In this document: positions 56,982 to 64,000 of the stretch, in pieces
Numbering within the stretch: the stretch's first letter is position 1
Layout of the letters: each line of letters begins with the position of its first letter
Assembly (NCBI GenBank): GCA_014218215.1
Contig: CP043652.1
Location: forward strand, 3,596,001 to 3,660,000
Source: Geodermatophilaceae bacterium NBWT11
Lineage (GTDB): Bacteria > Actinomycetota > Actinomycetes > Mycobacteriales > Geodermatophilaceae
Direction of reading: 5' to 3'
Length of the DNA stretch: 64,000 nucleotides
Notes under the pieces: generated by a model
Databases searched by the model: none
Told to the model about the DNA's origin: nothing
What the model saw: the letters and a program-made list of their open reading frames with translations, nothing else
Made by a program: the position numbers and the translations under genes

Positions 56982-58232
56982 TCAGACCTGCAGCGCGGCC
57001 CAGAGGGCGACGGTGGCCAGCACCAGGGTGATCGGCACCGTCGCCAGCCCGACCAGGCTGAAGCGGGCCGGGCTGGGGGACTCCTCACCGGTCGCGGCGA
57101 ACACCCGGCGCCACAGCAGGTTGGCCAGCGAGCCCACGTAGGTCAGGTTGGGGCCCACGTTGACCCCGATGAGGACGGCGAGCAGCGTCGGCGGGCCACC
57201 CACCGCGGCGGCCGGCAGCAGGGCGAGGGTGGCCGGCAGGTTGTTGAGCAGGTTCGCGACGACGGCGGAGACCGCGGCGACGGCCAGCAGCGCCAGCAGG
57301 CTCTCGCCGTCCGGCAGCACGGCGGTGAGCAGCCGCTCGAGGCCGTTGAGCTGCAGGCCCAGCACGATGACCGCCAGGCCGAACACGAAGAGCGCGAACG
57401 GCAGGTTGGCCGCGGCGAGCAGGTCGGCGGGGCGGGTGCGCCGGGTGGCCAGCTGCTTGCCGGCCAGCACGAGCACCCCGATCAGCGCCGGCCAGACGGG
57501 GGAGAGGTCGACCAGCGAGGAGACCCCGAACCCGATCACGGTGAGGACGACGACGGCCAGCGCGAGGCGGGGTGTCGGCGGGACGTCGTGCACCGGCTCG
57601 CCCACCGGGACCCGCAGGTCGGCCCGGAACAGCCAGCGCAGCACCACGTACTCGACCAGCACGGCGACCACCCAGGGCCCGGCCATCAGCGCGGTGAAGT
57701 GCAGGAACGTCAGCCCGGTCGCGGCGAAGGCGAGCAGGTTGGTCAGGTTCGACACCGGCATCAGCAGCGAGGCCGAGTTGGCCAGGTGCCCGGCGGCGTA
57801 GGCGTGCGGGCGGGCCGGCACCCGCATCCGGGCGGCGGTGGCCAGCACGACCGGGGTGAGCAGCACGACGGTCGCGTCGAGGCTGAGCACGGCGGTGACG
57901 ACGGCGGACAGCGCGACCACCCGGACCAGCAGGCCCTGCGACGAGCGGCCGGCCCGGCGGGCGGTCACCGCGGCCGACCAGGAGAACAGGCCCTCCCGGT
58001 CGGCCAGGTCGCTCAACAGCAGGATCACCACGAGGAAGCCGACCGTGGGGGCGATCTCCCGCACGGTGGCCTCGGCGTCGGGCCAGCCGACCACGCCGAG
58101 CACCGCCAGCAGCAGCGCGCCGGGGACGGCGACGGCGGCACCGGGCAGCCGGGGCGAGTCGACGACGGCCGCGACCAGGGAGGCCACGAGCAGCACACCG
58201 GCGACCAGGAGGGCCACCACGTCCACGTCCAT
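56982..58232 (-). CDS. SLC13/ArsB-like membrane transporter
   Basis: 416 residues with about eleven membrane segments. DATVVLLTPVVLATAARM near residue 133, NSASLLMPVSNLTNLLAFAA near 163 and a C-terminal repeat (NLLNNLPATLALLP, GVNVGPNLTYVGSLANLLW) match the ArsB/NhaD/CitMHS ion-transporter superfamily. Arsenite, anions or dicarboxylates are possible substrates. It follows a TauE/SafE-type gene with a TGATG junction, so the two are probably co-expressed. Confidence 0.8.
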   Translation of the reverse strand: MDVDVVALLVAGVLLVASLVAAVVDSPRLPGAAVAVPGALLLAVLGVVGWPDAEATVREIAPTVGFLVVILLLSDLADREGLFSWSAAVTARRAGRSSQGLLVRVVALSAVVTAVLSLDATVVLLTPVVLATAARMRVPARPHAYAAGHLANSASLLMPVSNLTNLLAFAATGLTFLHFTALMAGPWVVAVLVEYVVLRWLFRADLRVPVGEPVHDVPPTPRLALAVVVLTVIGFGVSSLVDLSPVWPALIGVLVLAGKQLATRRTRPADLLAAANLPFALFVFGLAVIVLGLQLNGLERLLTAVLPDGESLLALLAVAAVSAVVANLLNNLPATLALLPAAAVGGPPTLLAVLIGVNVGPNLTYVGSLANLLWRRVFAATGEESPSPARFSLVGLATVPITLVLATVALWAALQV

Positions 58233-58984
58233 CAACGGAGGAAGAGGTAGGCCGCGACGGCGACGCCGAAGACCACGATGAACACCCGCAGCGGGGTGGT
58301 CGGGATCCTGGAGGCGACCCGGGCACCGAGGAAGCCCCCGACCAGCGCGGCCGGGGCGCAGACGGCGACCAGCAGCCAGTCGACGGGGCCGAAGAAGCCG
58401 AAGACCACCACCGTGGTGCTGGCGGTGACCAGGGCGAGCAGGCTCTTGACCGCGTTGGCCAGCTTCAGCCGGCCCAGCCCGATGGCCAGCACCGCGGTGA
58501 GGATGACGCCGAGCGCGCCGCCGAAGTAGCCGCCGTAGACGCAGGCCAGGAACACCACGACGTAGAGCCACAGCGGGTCGCGGCGCTCGCCGTCGGTCTC
58601 CCGGGCCTTGAGGCGCTTGGTGAGGAGCGGCTGCAGCCCGATGAGCAGGCTGGCCAACAGCACCAGCACCGGCACGATCGTGTCGAAGGCGCTCGAGGGG
58701 GTGGTCAGCAGCAGGATGCTGCCCGCCGTCCCGCCCAGGGTGGCGACCACCGACATCGCGACCAGCCGCCGGCGCTGGCCGGCGTAGTGGTCCCGGAAGC
58801 CGATGACCGCGCCGAGGTACCCCGGCCACTGGGCGACGGAGTTGCTGACGTTGGCGGCCACCGTGGGCAGCCCGAGCGCGACCAGGGTGGGGAACAGGAT
58901 CAGGGAGCCACCGCCGGCGATGGAGTTGATCCCACCGGCCAGCAGGGCGACCCCCGCAGCGATGAGCAGGTCGACGACGGACAC
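58232..58984 (-). CDS. TSUP-family (TauE/SafE) sulfite or anion exporter
   Basis: 250 residues with seven or eight membrane helices. INSIAGGGSLILFPTLVALG near residue 20 and YGGYFGGALGVILTAVL near 145 are the paired TSUP repeats. It probably exports sulfite or a related organosulfur anion. GTG 58984 is preceded by TAGGCT with an 8-base spacer, so the message should be leaderless. Confidence 0.87.
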   Translation of the reverse strand: MSVVDLLIAAGVALLAGGINSIAGGGSLILFPTLVALGLPTVAANVSNSVAQWPGYLGAVIGFRDHYAGQRRRLVAMSVVATLGGTAGSILLLTTPSSAFDTIVPVLVLLASLLIGLQPLLTKRLKARETDGERRDPLWLYVVVFLACVYGGYFGGALGVILTAVLAIGLGRLKLANAVKSLLALVTASTTVVVFGFFGPVDWLLVAVCAPAALVGGFLGARVASRIPTTPLRVFIVVFGVAVAAYLFLR

Positions 58985-58992
58985 GAGCGGCG

Positions 58993-59002
58993 AGCCTACG
59001 GT
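58993..59002. promoter_or_regulatory. Overlapping divergent -10 boxes
   Basis: Minus strand TAGGCT (58998-58993) lies 8 bases before GTG 58984, and plus strand TACGGT (58997-59002) lies 6 bases before ATG 59009. The two -10 boxes share two base pairs, so only one direction can be opened at a time (inference). Confidence 0.5.
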
Positions 59003-59008
59003 TCCCGC

Positions 59009-59362
59009 ATGGGGATCGACGTGCGCGCAGCGGGACTGGCCGTGGCTCTGGGTGGTTCGGGGGTGCTGCACCTGGTCCGGCCCCGAACGTTCACGTGGAT
59101 GGTGCCGCCGGAGCTGGGTCCCGGGCGGCCCTGGGTGACCGGCAGCGGGGTGGCCGAGCTGGCCACCGCCGCGCTGCTCGCCGTCCCCGCCACGCGGTCG
59201 GTGGGCGGCTGGGCCGCCGCCGGCCTGCTCGCCGCCTTCCTCCCAGCGCACCTGCACACCCTCCGGGTCACCTCCGGCCGGGCCCGGGCCGTCGCCGCGG
59301 CGCGGATCCCGTTCCAGGCTCCGATGATCGCGACGGCGCTCCGGGTGGCCCGCGGGGTGTGA
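59009..59362 (+). CDS. DoxX-like small membrane protein
   Basis: 117 residues with about four hydrophobic segments. GSGVLHLVRPRTFTWMVPPE, GSGVAELATAALLAVPATR and ARIPFQAPMIATALRVARG match the DoxX/YphA-like family of four-helix membrane proteins of uncertain, possibly redox-related, function. ATG 59009 follows TACGGT-N6. It is divergent from the TSUP exporter. Confidence 0.75.
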   Translation: MGIDVRAAGLAVALGGSGVLHLVRPRTFTWMVPPELGPGRPWVTGSGVAELATAALLAVPATRSVGGWAAAGLLAAFLPAHLHTLRVTSGRARAVAAARIPFQAPMIATALRVARGV

Positions 59363-59411
59363 CCAGCGCCGCTTCCGCAGGCGGAGAGGTTGGGGTGAGC
59401 AACTGCCGGGC

Positions 59412-60941
59412 ATGACCGGCGCCATGCGCAAGTGGTGGCCGCTCGTCGCGGTCTGTGCCGGCACGTTCATGCTCCTCATCGACGTCACGATCGTGAACGT
59501 CGCTCTGCCGGACATCGCGACGTCCCTGGGCACCTCGTTCGACCAGCTCCAGTGGGTGGTCGACGTCTACGCCCTGGCCCTGGCCGCCCTCGTGCTCGGA
59601 GCCGGGTCACTGGCCGACCTGTACGGGCGCAAGAAGCTCTACCTCGGCGGGCTGACGCTCTTCGCGGTCAGCTCGCTGGCCTGCGGCCTCGCCCCGAACG
59701 CCGAGCTGCTCATCGCGGCCCGCGCGGTGCAGGGCATCGGTGCCGCCGCCATGTTCAGCACCACGATCGCGCTGCTGAACGCGATCTACCGCGGCCGCGA
59801 CCGGGGGACGGCGTTCGGCATCTGGGGCGCCGTCGTCGGTGCCGCCGCTGCGGCCGGCCCGATCCTGGGCGGGCTGCTCACCGAGCTGTCCTGGCGGTGG
59901 ATCTTCCTGGTCAACCTGCCGGTGACGCTGTTCGCCGTGCTGCTGACCCTCAAGGTGGTGGAGGAGTCCAAGCAGTCCGGCGCCCCGCACCCCGACGTCC
60001 CCGGCATCGCCACCTTCACCCTGGGCGCCGGCGCGATCGTCTACGGCCTGGTCGAGGCCGCCGCCAACGGCTGGGCCGACCTCGGCTCCTGGGGCCCGAT
60101 CGTCGCCGGGTTCGTCGTCCTCGCCGGCTGGGTGGTCATCGAGCTGCGCCGCGAGGCCCCGATGCTCGACCTCCGGCTGTTCCGCACCACCCGGTTCACC
60201 GGCATCATGATCGGCTCGCTGCTGCTCAACCTGGCCGCGTTCGCCAACTCGATCTACCTGTCGCTGTGGCTGCAGTCGATCCTCGGCCTCAGCCCGCTGC
60301 AGGCCGGTGCGGTCTTCATCCCGCTGTCGGCGGTCAGCTTCGTCGCCGCCGCGGTCGCCGGGAAGAAGCTCACCGACCGGTCCCCGCGGGTCGTGCTGGC
60401 CGTCGGCCTGGCGATCATCGGTGCCGGCGCGCTGCTGATGGCCCGGGTCGACGGGGGAGCGAGCTGGGGGATCCTCGTCCCCGGGCTGGCCGTGCTGGGC
60501 CTGGGTGTCGGCATCTGCAACCCCGTCGTCACCTCCGCCGCGCTGGCCTCGGTGCCCCGCGAGCGCAGCGGGATGGCCTCCGGGGCGGTGAACACCGCCC
60601 GCCAGCTGGGCTTCGCCGTCGGGGTCGCCGTCCTCGGGTCGGTGTTCGCAGCCGGCACCACGCGCGCGCTGACCGAGGCCGGCGCCGACGACCCGACCGG
60701 GACGGCGTCCGCGCTGTCCGGTGGGCAGGCCCAGCAGGTGATCGGTTCGGCCCCCGCCGACGCCCGCGGGGGGCTCACCGAGCTGCTGTCGGCTGCCTAC
60801 GCCGACGGCCTGCGCGACGTGCTGCTGGTCGCCGGTGCCGCCGGGCTGGTCGGCGCCGTGCTGGTCGCCCTGCTGGTGCGCGGGCCGAGCCCGCAGACCG
60901 AGTCACCCGCCCCCGAGCGCGCGGAGGCCGTCCGCAGCTGA
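59412..60941 (+). CDS. MFS drug exporter, DHA2 (14-helix) family
   Basis: 509 residues. Motif D1/A appears as LIDVTIVNVALPDIA and GSLADLYGRKKLYL; motif C is AAAAGPILGGLL near residue 150. About fourteen membrane segments are visible. It should exchange a cationic or amphipathic compound for protons. No regulator gene is adjacent on the same strand. Confidence 0.9.
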   Translation: MTGAMRKWWPLVAVCAGTFMLLIDVTIVNVALPDIATSLGTSFDQLQWVVDVYALALAALVLGAGSLADLYGRKKLYLGGLTLFAVSSLACGLAPNAELLIAARAVQGIGAAAMFSTTIALLNAIYRGRDRGTAFGIWGAVVGAAAAAGPILGGLLTELSWRWIFLVNLPVTLFAVLLTLKVVEESKQSGAPHPDVPGIATFTLGAGAIVYGLVEAAANGWADLGSWGPIVAGFVVLAGWVVIELRREAPMLDLRLFRTTRFTGIMIGSLLLNLAAFANSIYLSLWLQSILGLSPLQAGAVFIPLSAVSFVAAAVAGKKLTDRSPRVVLAVGLAIIGAGALLMARVDGGASWGILVPGLAVLGLGVGICNPVVTSAALASVPRERSGMASGAVNTARQLGFAVGVAVLGSVFAAGTTRALTEAGADDPTGTASALSGGQAQQVIGSAPADARGGLTELLSAAYADGLRDVLLVAGAAGLVGAVLVALLVRGPSPQTESPAPERAEAVRS

Positions 60942-60960
60942 GCCGGGCCATGATGGCCCG

Positions 60961-61659
60961 ATGAGGGACGTCGTGCTGGTCCACGGTGCGTGGCACGGGG
61001 CGTGGAGCTGGCGGCGGGTGCTGCCGCTGCTCTGGGCCGAGGGTGCGCGCGCGGTCACCGTGTCGTTGAGCGGGGTGGGGGAGCGGCCCGGGGTCACCGG
61101 GGTGACGCTGCAGACCCACGTGGACGACGTCGTCGCCGTCGTCCGGGCCGAGGAGTGCCGGGGGGCCGTGCTCGTCGCGCACAGCTACGCCGGGGTGTCG
61201 GTGACCGCCGCCGCCGACGTGCTCGGGGACGCCGTCGGCCCGCTGGTCTACGTCGACGCCGTGCTGCCCGAGCCGGGGGAGTGCTGGTCGTCGCTCAGCC
61301 CGCCCGACACGAAGGCGGAACGGCGCGCCCAGATCGCCGCCGACGGGGTGCTGCCCGCACCGCCCGCGACGGTCTTCGGGCTCACCGGGGACGACGCCGC
61401 CTGGGTGGACCGCCGGCAGACCACCCACCCCGGCGGGGTCTACGACGACCCGGTGCACTTCGACGCCGCGCGGTGGTCGGCCCGCCCGCGCACCTACGTC
61501 AGCTGCACCGCTCCGCCGCTGGCCAGCATCGACCCGTCGCGGGCCCGGGTGGCCGGGCAGCCCGGGTGGTCGATGGTGGAGCTGGCCACCGGGCACGACC
61601 CGATGATCAGCGCGCCCGGGGAGCTGGCCGCCGTCCTGCTCGACGTCGCCCGGAGCTGA
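60961..61659 (+). CDS. Alpha/beta-hydrolase
   Basis: 232 residues. VLVHGAWHGAWSW is the oxyanion region, the nucleophile Ser lies in VAHSYAGVSV near residue 77 and the His in ELATGHDPMIS near 213. This matches the salicylate-esterase/hydroxynitrile-lyase-like group common in actinobacteria. Substrate unknown. ATG 60961 is preceded by CATGAT-N6. Confidence 0.85.
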   Translation: MRDVVLVHGAWHGAWSWRRVLPLLWAEGARAVTVSLSGVGERPGVTGVTLQTHVDDVVAVVRAEECRGAVLVAHSYAGVSVTAAADVLGDAVGPLVYVDAVLPEPGECWSSLSPPDTKAERRAQIAADGVLPAPPATVFGLTGDDAAWVDRRQTTHPGGVYDDPVHFDAARWSARPRTYVSCTAPPLASIDPSRARVAGQPGWSMVELATGHDPMISAPGELAAVLLDVARS

Positions 61660-61675
61660 GGACCAGACTCCGGGC

Positions 61676-62395
61676 ATGCCTGCCCCGTTCCCCACCGACT
61701 GGTCCCGCGCGCTCGTGGTCGCCGCGCACCCCGACGACATCGAGTACGGGGTGGCCGCCGCCGTCGCCGTGTGGACCGCGGCCGGCAAGGAGGTGCACTA
61801 CCTGCTGGCCACCCGCGGGGAGGCCGGGATCGCCGGGATGCCCCCGGCCGAGGCCGGGCCGCTGCGCGAGGAGGAGGAACGCCGCTCTGCCGCCGTCGTC
61901 GGGGTGACCGAGGTGGAGTTCCTGGACCACCGCGACGGCACCCTGGTCGAGGGCCCGGCGCTGCGGCGTGACCTGGCCGCAGCGATCCGCCGGCACCGCC
62001 CCGAGCTGGTGGTCACCCTGCACGGCGGGGACACCTGGACCGGACCCGACGTCACGCCGGCCGCCTGGAACTCCGCGGACCACCGGGCGCTGTCCCGCTC
62101 GGTGCTGGACGCCGTCGCCGACGCCGGGAACGAGTGGATCTTCCCGGAGCTGACCGGGGAGCCGTGGTCGGGTGCGGAGTACGTCGCGGTGCAGACCATC
62201 GGCGACCCGCCGCACGTCGTGGACGTCGCCGACGGCGTGGAGCTCGCCGTCGCCTCCCTCACCGAGCACCGCCGGTACCTGGAGGTGCTGGCGCCGGACG
62301 TGCCGGTCGAGGAGCAGGCGCGGCAGGTGGTCGACCAGGCCACGCTCACCGAGGACGGCGACCGGCGGGTCGGGTTCCGGCTCTTCTGGGGCTGA
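61676..62395 (+). CDS. PIG-L family deacetylase
   Basis: 239 residues. The metal motif AAHPDDIEYG near residue 16 is followed by DHRDGTLVEG and the third ligand in NSADHRALSRSV near 142. The family removes N-acetyl groups from sugars; MshB and Mca of mycothiol metabolism are relatives, but the sequence is too short and divergent to assign it there. The start lies 16 bp after the hydrolase stop. Confidence 0.87.
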   Translation: MPAPFPTDWSRALVVAAHPDDIEYGVAAAVAVWTAAGKEVHYLLATRGEAGIAGMPPAEAGPLREEEERRSAAVVGVTEVEFLDHRDGTLVEGPALRRDLAAAIRRHRPELVVTLHGGDTWTGPDVTPAAWNSADHRALSRSVLDAVADAGNEWIFPELTGEPWSGAEYVAVQTIGDPPHVVDVADGVELAVASLTEHRRYLEVLAPDVPVEEQARQVVDQATLTEDGDRRVGFRLFWG

Positions 62396-62417
62396 GTCAC
62401 CGGTAGGCTGCCCAGCA

Positions 62418-62830
62418 CGACGGACGAGTCGGCTGGGCGGCCGCGTGGCGCGGGGGAGACCCCGGGTCCCGAGGAACGTCCGGGCTCCACAGGGCAGGGT
62501 GGTCGTCAACAGCGACCCGGGGCGACCCGCGGGACAGTGCCACAGAGAACAGACCGCCAGTGCTCGCACTGGTAAGGGTGAAACGGCGGTGTAAGAGACC
62601 ACCGCACACCGGGTGACCGGTGTGGCTCGGTAAACCCCACCCGGAGCAAGGTCAGGAAGGTGCGGCGGCTCGCCGCCGCACTGCGGAGGCGTTCGAGGGC
62701 TGCCCGCCCGAGCCTCCGGGTAGACCGCTCGAGCCTGCGGGCAACCGCAGGCCTAGATGGATGGCCGCCCATCGGGAGGCCGTGAGGCACCCGGGGACAG
62801 AACCCGGCGTACAGGCCGACTCGTCCGTCG
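62418..62830 (+). ncRNA. rnpB: RNase P RNA, type A
   Basis: About 413 bases. The ends pair (CGACGGACGAGTCGGC with GCCGACTCGTCCGTCG). Conserved cores are present: GAGGAACGTCCGGGCTCCAC near 62471, GGTAAGGGTGAAACGGCGG near 62570, GGTGTAAGAGACCACCG just after, and GACAGAACCCGGCGTACAGG near 62796. A -10 TAGGCT (62404-62409) lies eight bases before the 5' end. It is the catalytic subunit that trims tRNA 5' leaders. Confidence 0.95.
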
Positions 62831-62833
62831 CCC

Positions 62834-63679
62834 TCAGCCCGCCAGCTGGTCGCGCACCGTGCGCGGCTCCCGGCCGAGCAGCTGACCCAGCAGCGGGTCC
62901 GTGCCGGCGAAGAAGCCCTGCTCGGCCGCCTCGTACATGCCCAGCGTGAAGCGGGCCACGCCCTCCGGGCGACCCGCGGCCAGCTGCCCGGCGAGCCACG
63001 CGTCCCGGCCCACGACGGCGAGCTCCACCGGACTCCCCGACACCTCGGCGGCCTTGCGGGCGACGTCGGCGAACGTGGGGGCGGCGCCGGCGGTCATCGT
63101 GACCGGGCCGTCGTACCCGCCGCCGGCGGCCAGCACGACGGCGGCGGCCTCGGCGGCGTCGTCCCGGGCGGTCCAGGAGACGGGGCCCTCCACCGGGACC
63201 GTGACGACCCCGGTCTCCCGCCACGGTCCGGCCAGCCAGTCCAGGCTGTGCGCGTAGAAGCCGTTGCGCAGCGACGTCCAGGCCAGCCCGGAGTGCTCCA
63301 GCAGATCCTCGGTGGCCGCGTGCACGCGGGCGGGGGCGAAGGGCGATCCGGCGGCGGCGCCCTGGTGGCTGGTGTACAGCACCCGCCCGACGCCGGCGGC
63401 CACCGCGGCGTCCACGGCCGCCCGGTGCAGCGCCACGGCATCGGCGCCCGGGTCGTTCGAGGACACCAGCAGCACCTGGTCGGCCCCGGCGAAGGCCGCG
63501 CGCATGGCAGCCGGGTCGTCGTAGCCCGCCTGCCGGACGGCGACACCCCGCTCGGCGAAGCGCTGGGCCCGGGCGGGGTCGCGGACGGCGACGGCGACCT
63601 GCTCGGCCGGCACCTGCTCCAGCAGGTGGTCGACGGTGGCGCCGTTGAGCGCGCCGGTGGCCCCGGTGACGACGATCAT
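62834..63679 (-). CDS. NmrA-type NAD(P)H-binding oxidoreductase
   Basis: 281 residues. The Rossmann start is MIVVTGATGALNGATVDHLL. SSNDPGADAV, LLEHSGLAWTSLRNGFYAHS and ARFTLGMYEAAEQG-type C-terminus match the QorB/NmrA-like group that reduces quinones with NADPH. GAGGAG precedes the ATG. The gene lies opposite a TetR regulator across a 15-bp palindrome and ends four bases from rnpB. Confidence 0.85.
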   Translation of the reverse strand: MIVVTGATGALNGATVDHLLEQVPAEQVAVAVRDPARAQRFAERGVAVRQAGYDDPAAMRAAFAGADQVLLVSSNDPGADAVALHRAAVDAAVAAGVGRVLYTSHQGAAAGSPFAPARVHAATEDLLEHSGLAWTSLRNGFYAHSLDWLAGPWRETGVVTVPVEGPVSWTARDDAAEAAAVVLAAGGGYDGPVTMTAGAAPTFADVARKAAEVSGSPVELAVVGRDAWLAGQLAAGRPEGVARFTLGMYEAAEQGFFAGTDPLLGQLLGREPRTVRDQLAG

Positions 63680-63713
63680 GGAGTGCTCCTCGTATCGCTG
63701 GTACCTCGTTGGT

Positions 63714-63728
63714 GTTATCGACGATAAC
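63714..63728. promoter_or_regulatory. TetR-type operator palindrome
   Basis: GTTATCG-A-CGATAAC is a perfect 7-bp inverted repeat around one base, 35 bp before the NmrA-type gene and 32 bp before the TetR gene. The TetR gene -10 (TATCGT, 63748-63753) repeats the same TATCGTCG half, so autoregulation is likely. Confidence 0.7.
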
Positions 63729-63760
63729 CACGATGCCGGACCGGCGCTATCGTCGGCGGC

Positions 63761-64000
63761 ATGACAGCGGCGACCACGACCCGGGCGGCGATCGTCGAGG
63801 CGGCAGCGCGCCTGCTGCACGAGGCCGGGCCGGACGCGGTGACCACCCGGGGGGTCGCCGAGTCGGCCGGGGTGCAGGCCCCCGCGATCTACCGGCTCTT
63901 CGGGGACAAGGACGGGCTGCTGGAGGCGGTGGCCGAGCACGTGCTCGCCGGACACGTAGCGAGCAAGGCGGCGGTCGTCCGGGCGGCCACCGACGAGGGC
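63761..64000 (+). CDS. TetR-family regulator, cut by the window end
   Basis: The first 80 residues are visible. The helix-turn-helix [20 protein letters not shown] then [20 protein letters not shown] is complete; the ligand-binding domain lies outside the window. ATG 63761 follows TATCGT-N7, a leaderless layout. It is divergent from the NmrA-type oxidoreductase gene, which it probably represses. Confidence 0.88.
   Translation, partial: MTAATTTRAAIVEAAARLLHEAGPDAVTTRGVAESAGVQAPAIYRLFGDKDGLLEAVAEHVLAGHVASKAAVVRAATDEG

Overview
The window is very GC-rich, with GTG and TTG starts, many promoter-proximal starts that look leaderless, lipoprotein export and actinobacterial families (DUF2505, DUF3052, DUF3145, AhpE, homodimeric-type AceE). 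It comes from an actinobacterium. The style and gene set fit Geodermatophilaceae or a close relative, but that family-level placement is inference. Gene order in the middle resembles Mycobacterium tuberculosis Rv2228c-Rv2247 (RNase H/phosphatase, zinc ribbon, Nif3; AhpE, DUF3052, AceE, PucR-type regulator, FabD-ACP-KAS-AccD6).

Region 1 (1-17000) is a complete L-rhamnose locus. A DeoR-type regulator, rhamnulokinase, an ABC importer (RhaS, RhaT, RhaP, RhaQ), a class II aldolase, a HAD phosphatase, a second FGGY kinase and the bifunctional RhaD run on the plus strand. RhaM and RhaI run on the minus strand and are divergent from a LacI-type regulator, which is followed by L-lactate dehydrogenase and a cupin. 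Together they import rhamnose, mutarotate and isomerise it, phosphorylate rhamnulose and cleave it to DHAP and lactaldehyde. The lactaldehyde is oxidised to lactate (RhaD) and then to pyruvate (LldD). Operator-like sequences for both regulators can be read.

Region 2 (17000-24200) holds small stand-alone genes: GNAT, a Cys-rich small protein, acyl-CoA dehydrogenase, glycerate kinase, GyrI-like and DinB proteins, a Ser/Thr kinase, a small acidic protein, gamma-carbonic anhydrase and DUF2505.

Region 3 (24239-26173) is a roughly 1.9 kb island bounded by a 37-bp exact direct repeat of the 3' half of a tRNA-Met gene. It has no integrase. It carries two tiny overlapping membrane-protein genes, a frameshifted GPP34-like gene and a striking structured locus in which a tRNA 3' half precedes its matching 5' half (a circularly permuted tRNA-like RNA with a potential pseudoknot).

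Region 4 (26200-43900) has OsmC, a second Cys-rich small protein, DUF3145, the FAS-II operon (PucR-type regulator, FabD with an odd C-terminal domain, FabH, ACP, FabF, AccD), and an interposed block: PAP2, pirin-like cupin, SRPBCC/ArsR pair, M20 hydrolase and an AbiEi-like gene flanked by inverted hairpin elements. AceE, a lipoprotein, DUF3052, AhpE and tRNA-Val follow.

Region 5 (44100-64000) has a FUSC-like membrane protein, a 1254-residue fused ABC exporter, Nif3 / zinc-ribbon / RNase H-phosphatase, an amino-acid ABC importer, an orphan NadA, two anion-type transporters, a DoxX-like protein, an MFS exporter, an alpha/beta hydrolase, a PIG-L deacetylase, RNase P RNA, and an NmrA-type oxidoreductase divergent from a TetR regulator that runs off the end.
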